Positions 27,275 to 35,733 of a stretch of 64,000 nt of DNA are shown here, in pieces. Under the pieces are notes generated by a model. The model saw only the letters and a list, made by a program, of their open reading frames with translations, did no database searches and was not told the origin of the DNA. Made by a program: the position numbers and the translations under genes. The DNA is from TM7 phylum sp. oral taxon 349. GTDB taxonomy: Bacteria > Patescibacteriota > Saccharimonadia > Saccharimonadales > Saccharimonadaceae. Numbering within the stretch: the first letter of the stretch is position 1; each line of letters begins with the position of its first letter. The stretch spans positions 558,001-622,000 of the forward strand of contig CP072328.1 of NCBI GenBank assembly GCA_018127705.1, read 5' to 3'.

Positions 27275-28801
27275 ATGAGCCAAGCGTTATACCGAAAATA
27301 CCGCTCGAAAAAATTGAGCGAAATTGTTGGTCAGACACACATTACACGGCTATTGGAGCGCGCGCTAAAGCGTGGCACGGTAGCGCATGCATACTTACTG
27401 ACTGGACCGCGCGGTGTTGGCAAGACATCAATTGCGCGGATCCTAGCGCATGAAATTAATAACTTACCGTATACTGACGAATCGACGCACCTGGATATTA
27501 TCGAAATTGATGCAGCGAGCAACAACTCCGTTGAGGATATTCGCGATTTACGCGATAAAGTACAGATTGCACCAGTCAGCGCTCCGAAAAAAGTGTATAT
27601 CATTGACGAAGTACATATGCTCAGCAAGTCGGCGTTCAATGCGCTCCTCAAGACGCTTGAGGAGCCGCCGGAGCACGTTGTTTTTATTCTCGCAACCACT
27701 GACGCCGATAAACTACCGGCAACAATTTTGAGTCGCGTGCAGCGATTTAATTTTCGGCTAATCAGCGAAGCGGATGTGGTAGCACACCTGCGCACAATTG
27801 CCGAAGCCGAGCGCATCAAGATTGATGACGATGCCTTGCGGCTTATTGCTGAGCAAGGACAGGGAAGTTTTCGCGACAGCATCAGTCTGCTCGATCAATT
27901 ACAGCATGTCGCAGATGGCGCGATTACCGCGCAGCTAATAGAAGAGTCGCTCGGGCTCGCAAGCGCGCACGATATTGATATGCTGCTCACGGCAGCAAAG
28001 ACAGGTGACATAGCGGCAATTGTACAACAGCTTGACACTATGGAGCATAGTGGCGTACCGGCACCAATTGTTACCGAGCAAATTGCACGATATATTCGAT
28101 GCCATGCGATCACACACCCGGAACGTTTAATGTTACTTGACCCGCTCGCGAAAGTAACACGCAGCCCGTGGCCGTATACATTGTTATTGGTTGCGCTAAC
28201 ATCGCAGGCGAATATAGCAGCGCAGCCAGTTGCTACGGCTGCTGTACTTAGTGGAAATAGCGCGGTAAAGCCAGCCAATTCTCCGGCGCAGGCAAAAGAG
28301 CCTGCGTTACACGAAGCACCGCAGGTATCCAAAAAATCGCCAGAAACACCTGCCGCGTCTCCGCGGGCACATACGAGTGCGGCAACAAACTCAGGTGTAA
28401 CCTCTATACAAAAGCCCTCAGTATCAATAAAAGATGACAAGAGCAATGCTACATCGTCCGCATCAACCGCAGCGCCGGCGCACAATAAGAAAAATAAGGA
28501 AGAAAAATCCTTTGCTTGGGATGATTTTCTCGCGCCGCTCAAGGAATCTGCTGCGGGCGCGCACAGTATTCTTGCTAAATGTAAGTATTGCTACGACGGT
28601 GCGACTCTTACTATCTACGCTGGTAAAAAATTCGCCAAAACTCAAATCGATAAAGTGTTACCGGCACTCGCCGAATCGTTGCAAATGATCGGTTTGCCCG
28701 ACATCGAAATCACCGTACTTGCTACGCCGAAACCGCCAGAAGATAGTCAAACTGCCGCAATTATTGCTATGATGGGCGGTGGAGAGGAGGTTAGTTTATA
28801 A
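27275..28801 (+). CDS. dnaX: DNA polymerase III subunit gamma/tau
   Basis: Clamp-loader ATPase, 508 residues. Walker A GPRGVGKT (44-51), Walker B YIIDEVHML near 106, sensor 1 ATTDADKLPATILSRVQRF and the SRC-like arginine in SRVQRF. The four-cysteine zinc module that normally follows Walker A is replaced by HEINNLPYTDESTHLD. A Pro/Ala-rich linker (about residues 330-410) leads to a C-terminal domain that may be tau-like. No ribosome site; leaderless. Its stop overlaps the dnaB ATG (TAATG). Confidence 0.95.
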   Translation: MSQALYRKYRSKKLSEIVGQTHITRLLERALKRGTVAHAYLLTGPRGVGKTSIARILAHEINNLPYTDESTHLDIIEIDAASNNSVEDIRDLRDKVQIAPVSAPKKVYIIDEVHMLSKSAFNALLKTLEEPPEHVVFILATTDADKLPATILSRVQRFNFRLISEADVVAHLRTIAEAERIKIDDDALRLIAEQGQGSFRDSISLLDQLQHVADGAITAQLIEESLGLASAHDIDMLLTAAKTGDIAAIVQQLDTMEHSGVPAPIVTEQIARYIRCHAITHPERLMLLDPLAKVTRSPWPYTLLLVALTSQANIAAQPVATAAVLSGNSAVKPANSPAQAKEPALHEAPQVSKKSPETPAASPRAHTSAATNSGVTSIQKPSVSIKDDKSNATSSASTAAPAHNKKNKEEKSFAWDDFLAPLKESAAGAHSILAKCKYCYDGATLTIYAGKKFAKTQIDKVLPALAESLQMIGLPDIEITVLATPKPPEDSQTAAIIAMMGGGEEVSL

Positions 28802-30147
28802 TGCCTACAAAACAAGTTGATGCCAAGATCCCGCCACAAAATATTGATGCCGAAATGAGCTTACTTGGTGCAATCCTCATTGACGACGATGTGCTCGCTG
28901 ACGCGTCGGAAATTGTCAAACCGGCGGATTTTTACGATCAGCGCCATCAAACTGTTTTTGCTGCCATGATGCGTTTGTACGAACGCCACAAGCCGGTGGA
29001 TTTGCTAACGTTAACTGATGAACTAAAAAAGAAAGATAAATTGGAGCTTGTTGGCGGCAGCAGCTACCTCACTGAGCTGACAAATTACGTACCAACCGCC
29101 GCGCATGCTAGCAGCTATGCCGACATTGTTGCACAAAAAGCTGTTCGCCGCCGTCTCATTAAAGCAAGTGCTGATATTGGCGAAATGGGATTTAACGAGG
29201 AAACATCTACTGCCGAGCTGCTCGAAAAAGCTGAAGCGGAATTATTTAATGTGTCTGATCAGTCGCTTAAACAGGACTTGGTGAGTATTGAAAATATTCT
29301 CGACGAAAGTTTCAGCCGTATTGAAGAATTGCACCGCAACAAAGGACAATTACGCGGCATTCGTACTGGCTATCAAGACCTTGATAATATGACAGCTGGA
29401 TTACAGCGCAGCGACTTAATCATTCTCGCAGCACGTCCAGCGATGGGTAAAACGACGCTCGTGACAAACCTCGCCTATAATATTGCAACAATCGCGAAAT
29501 TGCCCGTTCTATTTTTCAGTCTAGAGATGAGTAAAGAGCAACTGATCGACCGCATGCTTGCTGATGCCTCTGGTGTTGACAGCTGGAATATCCGCACCGG
29601 TAATTTGAGTGACGACGATTTCAGTAAAATCAGTGAAGCGATGGGAGAAATGGCAGAAGCGCCAATCTTCATTGATGATACGCCAGGACTTAGCGTGTTG
29701 GAGATGCGCACTAAAGCTCGCCGCGCTATGCATGACCAGCCGCTCGGACTAATCGTCGTGGACTACCTCCAGCTCATGCAAGCAGCAAACAATCACAATG
29801 GCAATCGCGTGCAGGAAGTGAGCGAAATTTCGCGAGGACTTAAGCTTATTGCGCGCGAGCTCGATGTACCGCTCATTGCCCTCAGCCAGCTGAGCCGCTC
29901 GGTTGAAAGCCGCACGCCGCCAATCCCGCAGCTTGCCGATCTGCGCGAATCGGGAAGTATTGAGCAGGACGCCGACCTCGTATCGTTCATTTACCGTCCC
30001 GGCTACTATGAGCCGGATAATCCTGAAGTGCAAAATATCACTGATTTGATTATCGCCAAGCACCGCAATGGTCCGACAGGCAAAGTGCAATTATACTTCC
30101 ATCCGGAACGCTTGCGTTTCATGTCACTTGACCGCCGTCACGAGTAA
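28801..30147 (+). CDS. dnaB: Replicative DNA helicase DnaB
   Basis: Hexameric replication-fork helicase, 448 residues. The N-terminal domain begins PPQNIDAEMSLLGAIL; the RecA-like domain has ARPAMGKTT (Walker A, ~210), FFSLEMSKEQL, LIVVDYLQLM (Walker B), LSQLSRSVESR and the arginine-finger region ADLRESGSIEQDADLV. GGAGAGGAGG lies upstream within dnaX, so the two are translationally coupled. Confidence 0.97.
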   Translation: MPTKQVDAKIPPQNIDAEMSLLGAILIDDDVLADASEIVKPADFYDQRHQTVFAAMMRLYERHKPVDLLTLTDELKKKDKLELVGGSSYLTELTNYVPTAAHASSYADIVAQKAVRRRLIKASADIGEMGFNEETSTAELLEKAEAELFNVSDQSLKQDLVSIENILDESFSRIEELHRNKGQLRGIRTGYQDLDNMTAGLQRSDLIILAARPAMGKTTLVTNLAYNIATIAKLPVLFFSLEMSKEQLIDRMLADASGVDSWNIRTGNLSDDDFSKISEAMGEMAEAPIFIDDTPGLSVLEMRTKARRAMHDQPLGLIVVDYLQLMQAANNHNGNRVQEVSEISRGLKLIARELDVPLIALSQLSRSVESRTPPIPQLADLRESGSIEQDADLVSFIYRPGYYEPDNPEVQNITDLIIAKHRNGPTGKVQLYFHPERLRFMSLDRRHE

Positions 30148-30169
30148 ATATCTGGTATAATCAAGAAGT

Positions 30170-31630
30170 ATGAAATCGCACGTCACAGATTACGTTCTTT
30201 ATCGTTGGCGCTTTGGACTGGGGTTGTTGGTAATTGCAGTGATTATCGGCGTGATCGTATGGGGCGGTGCACTACAAACGCCAGGCGAATTGCGCCCTGA
30301 AGAAATCAAATCGGTATCAATAAGCAGCTCGCTCTCAAAAAACTCGCTTGACCCAGCGATGATCGTTAATTTCCCGTATCATTTGCTGCAGCGGCTAAGT
30401 ATTTATGCGTTCGGCGCGACGACATTTGCAATTAAGCTGCCATCTCTTGTGCTAGCGACATTTACCATTCTTGGTATACTTGTACTAACGCAATCGTGGC
30501 TAAAGCGTAACGTCGCGATGATCACGACGATGGCGCTCGCTACAACAACGCAATTTTTGTTCATGGCGCAAGACGGTACGCCAGCGATTACATTTAACGC
30601 AATCGCCGTCTGGCTACTCGTAGCAGGATTACGCGTGACCCGCGGTAAATATTTTCATACTTTTTGGAAGATTTTAGGCGGCGTTCTAATGGCGGTGGCA
30701 TTGTATGTGCCGCTTGGAATTTACGTCGTCGTGTCGCTGCTTATTACCTCGGTGCTGCATCCGCACATTCGCTATATCATGAAACGCCTTGGCAAAACAA
30801 AGTTGCTGATGGCGGCAATATTAGGGCTAGCGAGTACGGTGCCGCTTGTCTACGCAATTATCATCCAGCCGTCGACTGCGCTTGAGCTTGCTGGGGTGCC
30901 AAGCAATATATCGTTTACTCGTATCCGCACTACAGCGCTACAAGCGGTTCTTGATTTAGTTGGATTCAGTGCAGACAGCTCGGGCGCGTTACTGCGACCG
31001 GCGTATTCATTAACGCTTGCGCTCGTAGCACTTATCGGGCTGTATCGTCTCGTTATGACGCGCTATACGGCGCGTAGCTATGTAACAATTATTTTGAGCG
31101 TCCTGCTTGTACCGCTTATTCTACTTACGCCGGCACATATAAGCGCTCTTTTCTTCGTCATGACGATTCTCATCGCGACTGGATTTGACTTCTTGATACG
31201 TTACTGGTACCGGTTATTTCCGCGCAATCCGTACGCGCGGCTGGCAGGGCTGTTGCCGCTTGCTGTGCTGGTAATCGGCATTATTGCTACAAATGTCACG
31301 CATTATATGGATGGTTACCGTTACGCGCCAAATGTGCTCGCGCATTATTCAAGCGATTTAAACCTTATACACGCTTACGCTAGTAAGCACGATCAGATGG
31401 CACTCGTCGCAACCGAGCAAGAACGCGAATTCTACCATATCGTAGCAGAGCGCTCGCCTAAAATCACGCTACGCGATCAAGCCGACCAGTCGCCCGGTAC
31501 TATCGTGCTCACACGAGATGCCCGCCGTGCTATGCCCGCCGCGCCAGAATCATGGCAGCTTGAGTGCATTATCACGAATGGGCGCGCCGAGCAGAGCGAC
31601 CGATTATATGTCTACAAAATCTTACAATAA
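30170..31630 (+). CDS. GT39/ArnT-like membrane glycosyltransferase
   Basis: A 486-residue integral membrane protein with an N-terminal helix (residues ~14-30), a periplasm-side loop LRPEEIKS that corresponds to the catalytic acidic loop of polyprenol-phosphate-dependent mannosyl/arabinosyl transferases, then about ten hydrophobic segments and a C-terminal soluble domain. It should transfer a sugar from a lipid carrier outside the membrane; donor and acceptor unknown. TATAAT (30156-30161) is 8 nt before the ATG: leaderless. Confidence 0.7.
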   Translation: MKSHVTDYVLYRWRFGLGLLVIAVIIGVIVWGGALQTPGELRPEEIKSVSISSSLSKNSLDPAMIVNFPYHLLQRLSIYAFGATTFAIKLPSLVLATFTILGILVLTQSWLKRNVAMITTMALATTTQFLFMAQDGTPAITFNAIAVWLLVAGLRVTRGKYFHTFWKILGGVLMAVALYVPLGIYVVVSLLITSVLHPHIRYIMKRLGKTKLLMAAILGLASTVPLVYAIIIQPSTALELAGVPSNISFTRIRTTALQAVLDLVGFSADSSGALLRPAYSLTLALVALIGLYRLVMTRYTARSYVTIILSVLLVPLILLTPAHISALFFVMTILIATGFDFLIRYWYRLFPRNPYARLAGLLPLAVLVIGIIATNVTHYMDGYRYAPNVLAHYSSDLNLIHAYASKHDQMALVATEQEREFYHIVAERSPKITLRDQADQSPGTIVLTRDARRAMPAAPESWQLECIITNGRAEQSDRLYVYKILQ

Positions 31631-31635
31631 TGCGA

Positions 31636-31641
31636 TATAAT
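31636..31641 (+). promoter_or_regulatory. -10 box for ybaB-recR
   Basis: TATAAT, about 42 nt before the ybaB ATG. In contrast to neighbouring genes this one has a leader with GGAGGG. Confidence 0.65.
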
Positions 31642-31683
31642 ATCACCATTACCGATTAGTTGTTATATGGAGGGACTGACCAC

Positions 31684-31974
31684 ATGGCGTTGAACCAAAT
31701 GAAGATGTTGAACGATTTACGTAAGGCGCAGAAGGCGCTCGCAAAAGAAATTGTTGAGGTTGAGGCAGGTGATGGCGCGGTGATCGTGCAAATCACTGGC
31801 GAGCTAAAAATTAAATCAATTAAAATTGATCCGGCGTACGTTGATTTGGATGATATCCATCAGCTGGAGCACTGGATTGAGATTGCTATTCGCGACGGTA
31901 TGGCAAAGGCTCAGGAAATTGCCGCCGAAAAGATGAAACCACTCATGGGTGGCTTGGGCAATTTAGGATTGTAA
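31684..31974 (+). CDS. ybaB: YbaB/EbfC nucleoid-associated protein
   Basis: A 96-residue dimeric DNA-binding protein usually encoded between dnaX and recR. Core: MLNDLRKAQKALAKEIVEVEAGDGAVIVQITGELKIKSIKIDP. The ATG at 31684 has GGAGGG 9 nt upstream; an earlier ATG at 31660 has none. recR follows after 6 nt. Confidence 0.88.
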   Translation: MALNQMKMLNDLRKAQKALAKEIVEVEAGDGAVIVQITGELKIKSIKIDPAYVDLDDIHQLEHWIEIAIRDGMAKAQEIAAEKMKPLMGGLGNLGL

Positions 31975-31980
31975 GGCATA

Positions 31981-32595
31981 ATGGCACAGCTGTTGCCAAA
32001 CGCGCTAGAGCGTGCAATTAATGAACTCGGGCGATTGCCAGGCGTCGGTCCGCGTACCGCTGAGAGATATGCATATTTTTTGTTGCGTGCCGACGAACGT
32101 ACTGCGCAGTCTATGGCGCGTGCTTTAACAGCATTGCATAGCGACGTTAAGACGTGCCCTGTTACATTCGCGCTCATCAATGCCGATGAAGACATTTCAC
32201 CGCTTTATAGCGATGCCGCGCGCGACAAGCGTATGATTGCAGTGGTTGAGGAGCCGCTTGATATCGTTGCGTTAGAGCGTACCGGACAGTTCAAGGGAAC
32301 GTACCATGTGCTTGGCGGTACGATTTCACCGATAGACGGCATTGGACCAGAACAGCTGCACATTCCAGAATTACTAAAGCGTATCCGCAATGATGCCGCC
32401 GAAGAAATTATTATTGCAACAAACGCGAGCGTTGAAGGCGAGTCGACAGCGTTATTTATTCAGCGCCACATTCAAGAAGCACGCCTCAATGTCAAGGTGT
32501 CGCGCCTGGCGCGCGGCATTCCCGTGGGTGTCGACCTAGAATATGCCGATCAAATCACCCTCAGTCATGCGCTTGAGGGGCGACGAGCTCTATAG
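31981..32595 (+). CDS. recR: Recombination protein RecR
   Basis: RecFOR-pathway loader, 204 residues. The helix-hairpin-helix LGRLPGVGPRTAERYA and the Toprim domain (MIAVVEEPLD, GTYHVLGGTISPIDGIGPEQL) are intact. The zinc finger between them is degenerate: only one cysteine remains (TCPVTFALINADED), where four are usual. Length is normal, so this is loss of the metal site rather than truncation. Confidence 0.93.
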   Translation: MAQLLPNALERAINELGRLPGVGPRTAERYAYFLLRADERTAQSMARALTALHSDVKTCPVTFALINADEDISPLYSDAARDKRMIAVVEEPLDIVALERTGQFKGTYHVLGGTISPIDGIGPEQLHIPELLKRIRNDAAEEIIIATNASVEGESTALFIQRHIQEARLNVKVSRLARGIPVGVDLEYADQITLSHALEGRRAL

Positions 32596-32743
32596 CTAGT
32601 GGACGGATTGTAGTTTTTTTGCTAAAAGCGAGCGGTCAATGGGTGTACAGTAACAATACTAGTTTTATTCTACACCAAAGTATTTATTTTGTCAAGCAAT
32701 TTCGCTTAGACGGCAACTTAGTATATCGCGCACTGTATAAATT

Positions 32744-33109
32744 CTAATCATCAATATAATCGGTCAGCTTACCTGCACCAGCTACTCGGTATAATGCATC
32801 GACTGCTACACGCATATCATGCTGTAATTTTGGATATCCTGCAATCGTGTCATCATAAAATTTTCGGATCGATTCAGGATATCCATCGTCTGGCGCGTCG
32901 TACAAAAACGTCCGCTGCAACAATTCTTTTTGACTAGCCGGAATATCATCAAAGAAACCTGGATGAAAATCATAGAACCATTCAAGTCTGGTTTGAAGCG
33001 CAAGGTATTTTTTGTAGTTCACAGGTGTATTATACGAAATTGCTAAGATATACACACCCGGTGAAGTAGAAAGTAGAAATAACAAAACGCCTGCTATAAC
33101 GATAGGCAA
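32744..33109 (-). CDS. Small secreted or membrane-anchored orphan
   Basis: A 121-residue protein with an N-terminal hydrophobic helix (IVIAGVLLFLLSTSPGVYILAI) and an extracytoplasmic part rich in Tyr, Phe and Asp (YKKYLALQTRLEWFYDFHPG). No family recognised and no clear ribosome site. It stands alone at the edge of the AT-rich 33-35.7 kb island. The 148 nt between recR and its end hold no recognisable feature. Confidence 0.5.
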   Translation of the reverse strand: MPIVIAGVLLFLLSTSPGVYILAISYNTPVNYKKYLALQTRLEWFYDFHPGFFDDIPASQKELLQRTFLYDAPDDGYPESIRKFYDDTIAGYPKLQHDMRVAVDALYRVAGAGKLTDYIDD

Positions 33110-33353
33110 AAGCTTGAAAATTAAAATATCTCAAGAAAATCAACTAGCTGGCTCTGATTTTGAAATTAAAATCGACATACCAAAACATTTCCGCCGCCAT
33201 ATAGGTCTAGACAGGCACTAGGCGACATTTTACGCTGTCCGTGTGGCTTATTTGAGGTATATTTCAATATTAGTTTGTCTACTTTGCGATTATTGCGGTT
33301 TCAAAGCTACGTGAGATTCATCCAATGTCTACAGGTAATTACCGTAGCAGGGG

Positions 33354-33557
33354 ATGAAACCGTATGAAGAAATTATCTAGGACAAGACTACCAAGCGCGC
33401 GCTCAAAATTCTACGCGATAGATACGGCTCTGTTTCTGTAAGCTCACTCAAGCCGACGCTCTATGCTTTTTCGGAACATAGCGAAAATGCACCAAAGATT
33501 AAAGAGTTTGATATGATAATTATAAGTCTAGGAGAAGATGGTGAAGCCAAAAGTTAA
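33354..33557 (+). pseudogene. Short degenerate ORF before the glycosyltransferase
   Basis: Read from the ATG at 33354, the frame gives MKPYEEII, a TAG, then DKTTKRALKILRDRYGSVSV... to a stop at 33557, overlapping the start of the next gene by 20 nt. The composition is plausible coding with one nonsense codon. I do not recognise the product. Its end carries the next gene's ribosome site (AGGAGAAG). Confidence 0.4.
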
Positions 33558-35094
33558 TATAGTAATGCCAACCTGGAATGCGCTTGAATATACCAAGATA
33601 ACTCTCAGCAGGCTCTTTGAAAGTACCAAGGTACCTTTTACCTTAACAATTATTGATAATGCGTCGAGGAAAGAAACGATTGATTTTCTTAAAAAGATTA
33701 AATCACAAGGAAGTTGTATTAAAATAAACAAAATTTTTAATCAAAAAAATCTCGGGTCGGGTCGTGCATTTAATCAAGGCTGGCAAATTTCGCGAGAAGA
33801 GGATATTGAGTTTACGTGTCTAATCAATAACGATTTGTACTTCTCTAGAGGATGGCTTGAAGCACTTTTAACAGAAATGGAGGCACCGAAAATTGGCGCA
33901 GTGGCTCCAATAGGGGTTTCGCAATATTCAAATTATTTTGACGGGATGCGAAATTCGCGCAAAGTTTTTGAAGAGTTGAACAAGGATTTATCTCCCCAGG
34001 ATGAACTCATAGACTTTTTTGAAGGTGACCTTGATAGAAACATGAAGAAATTTTGCCAATCAAACACTTCGCAAATTTTTACAGAGATTCCGAGTTTTCT
34101 GCCAAGCCACTGCCTTCTAGTGCGAAATAAAATTATTGAAGAGATAGGATTCATTGCTGATCCAATTTACAAAACATACGGTTGCGACGATGTAGACTTA
34201 TCGTGGGAAATTCTGTGCCGTGGTTATTTCCTAAAAATATCAAACCAAACACTTGTCTATCATTTTCGCCACAGATCAATCACAGAGCACGACCTAAATC
34301 GTAAAGAGAAACTAGCAAAAACAACAAAAAATTTTCTTAATAAATGGCATAATACTATCACGAAATTAACAAGTCAGGACGACTTTTTCGAAAAATTTTT
34401 CGATTTAAGCTTTCAGCAATTTGCAATTCTTCGAAAAATGAACCAGGAATGTCATTTCTTGGAAGAAAAAAGTAAGATATTTGCTGCATTTGCCTGTTTG
34501 GGCAAAACTAATTTTTCAAAAAAGTATCCGCATCTCTCACGAGATTTAGAGATCTCAAATTTCCGCTGTCTCTTTAAAAGCAGCGAAGACATTGAAGGCT
34601 TAGAACCAACGTTAGAGCAAGATGTAAATCCTCATTTTCCGCAGAACTATTTGTGTGCAATCGGTAAAAATTATGGTAAAAAAGCGATTATCTTTATTGC
34701 GCTTTCACCTGAGATTATGCGGATTTTAGATAATTTAGGAGTCTTGTACTCTGTCATTTACCCTGAGAAAAACATGGCGCCCGAGACATTAAAGCACACA
34801 AAAGATAGAGGTAATAACAATGACTTCATAAAGCTTCTGCGCAAGAACTTATCAAACAACAACGAGCTTAATCGTATAACGTCAAACACCAGGCCAAAGC
34901 GAATCATTATCGCAAAAAATCAAGACACTATTGAATCAATTCTAAAGAACGACCATGAGATTCAAAATATCTTGCTTAGAAATTCAAGTTTTACCTATAA
35001 GGGCGTTTGTTACTCGGTAGTTTTTAAAAGCTTAATTAACAAAAGGATTCCAAATAAAAACTGGGGGGCAAGTCTACGCAGTAGGAAGAATTAA
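33538..35094 (+). CDS. Family 2 glycosyltransferase with an unknown C-terminal domain
   Basis: A 518-residue protein in visibly AT-rich DNA. Residues ~1-265 are a GT2 enzyme: VNIVMPTWNALEYTKITLSRL, TIIDNASRKETIDFL, LINNDLYFSRGWLEAL and YGCDDVDLSWEILCRGY. Residues ~370-500 form a second domain (CAIGKNYGKKAIIFIALSPE, LGVLYSVIYPEKNM, RGNNNDFIKLLRKNL) that I cannot place firmly; it has the look of a small nucleotide-kinase-like domain. AGGAGAAG precedes the ATG. Upstream of a Nudix gene and a broken P-loop kinase. Confidence 0.7.
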   Translation: MVKPKVNIVMPTWNALEYTKITLSRLFESTKVPFTLTIIDNASRKETIDFLKKIKSQGSCIKINKIFNQKNLGSGRAFNQGWQISREEDIEFTCLINNDLYFSRGWLEALLTEMEAPKIGAVAPIGVSQYSNYFDGMRNSRKVFEELNKDLSPQDELIDFFEGDLDRNMKKFCQSNTSQIFTEIPSFLPSHCLLVRNKIIEEIGFIADPIYKTYGCDDVDLSWEILCRGYFLKISNQTLVYHFRHRSITEHDLNRKEKLAKTTKNFLNKWHNTITKLTSQDDFFEKFFDLSFQQFAILRKMNQECHFLEEKSKIFAAFACLGKTNFSKKYPHLSRDLEISNFRCLFKSSEDIEGLEPTLEQDVNPHFPQNYLCAIGKNYGKKAIIFIALSPEIMRILDNLGVLYSVIYPEKNMAPETLKHTKDRGNNNDFIKLLRKNLSNNNELNRITSNTRPKRIIIAKNQDTIESILKNDHEIQNILLRNSSFTYKGVCYSVVFKSLINKRIPNKNWGASLRSRKN

Positions 35095-35110
35095 TAATCA
35101 AGTTCCCATT

Positions 35111-35461
35111 GTGAAATATAATAAAAAAGGTTTTATATCATTCAATCTACCAGGCGGCGGAACCGAATCCGGCGAGAGCTACGAGGAGACGTTACGACGC
35201 GAGCTTTTGGAAGAGCTAAATATGCGTGTCTTAGATTTTGAACCAATAGGTTATCAAATTAACGTTGCGTCTAATGGCAAGAAGTATTACCAGTTGAGAG
35301 TTTTTGCCACTCTTGAAAAAGTTGGAGACTTCAAAAAAGACGTAGGTGGAAGCGTCATTGGTTACGAACTTGAAAACATACAAACTCTCAATGATCGTAT
35401 TAATTGGGGCGAGGTCGGTGATTGGTTTACATTGATTTTACAGGATAAATATGAGAAATAG
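35111..35461 (+). CDS. Small Nudix hydrolase
   Basis: A 116-residue Nudix protein. The box GGGTESGESYEETLRRELLEELNM is complete at residues ~15-38. The short N-terminus before the box suggests that the true start may lie upstream, since coding-like sequence overlaps the end of the glycosyltransferase gene; as listed it lacks the first strand of many Nudix folds. It overlaps the next (broken) kinase ORF by 10 nt. Confidence 0.75.
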   Translation: MKYNKKGFISFNLPGGGTESGESYEETLRRELLEELNMRVLDFEPIGYQINVASNGKKYYQLRVFATLEKVGDFKKDVGGSVIGYELENIQTLNDRINWGEVGDWFTLILQDKYEK

Positions 35462-35733
35462 CGAGAAGTCTATCGTTTCAGGAGTCTCTGGCATTGGTAA
35501 AGATTTTATGCTTGAGCAACTTCGAAACTCAGATGAATTAATTTTTTGAGAAATGGAACAGTTACAGAAGTAGTAGCATTCTTAAAATATTAATCAAACT
35601 GGCAGATAGCGGCAGAAATTTATAAGGGAGCAGAAGAGGTTATTGACCCTGAAGATTAGCCTGATGCCAAGGAGCTAGATAGTAGGAAAAGCCTCGCTAC
35701 ATGCGAATACATTAGAGAAATTTTAGAGGCGTA
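35452..35733 (+). pseudogene. Broken P-loop kinase
   Basis: Starts MRNSEKSIVSGVSGIGKDFM, a guanylate-kinase-style P-loop, and stops after 32 codons. From ~35562 another frame reads GTVTEVVAFLKY, stop, SNWQIAAEIYKGAEEVIDPED, stop, PDAKELDSRKSLATCEYIRE, i.e. the end of a real gene with two nonsense codons and a frameshift. Its 3' end overlaps the convergent ABC-F gene. Confidence 0.6.
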
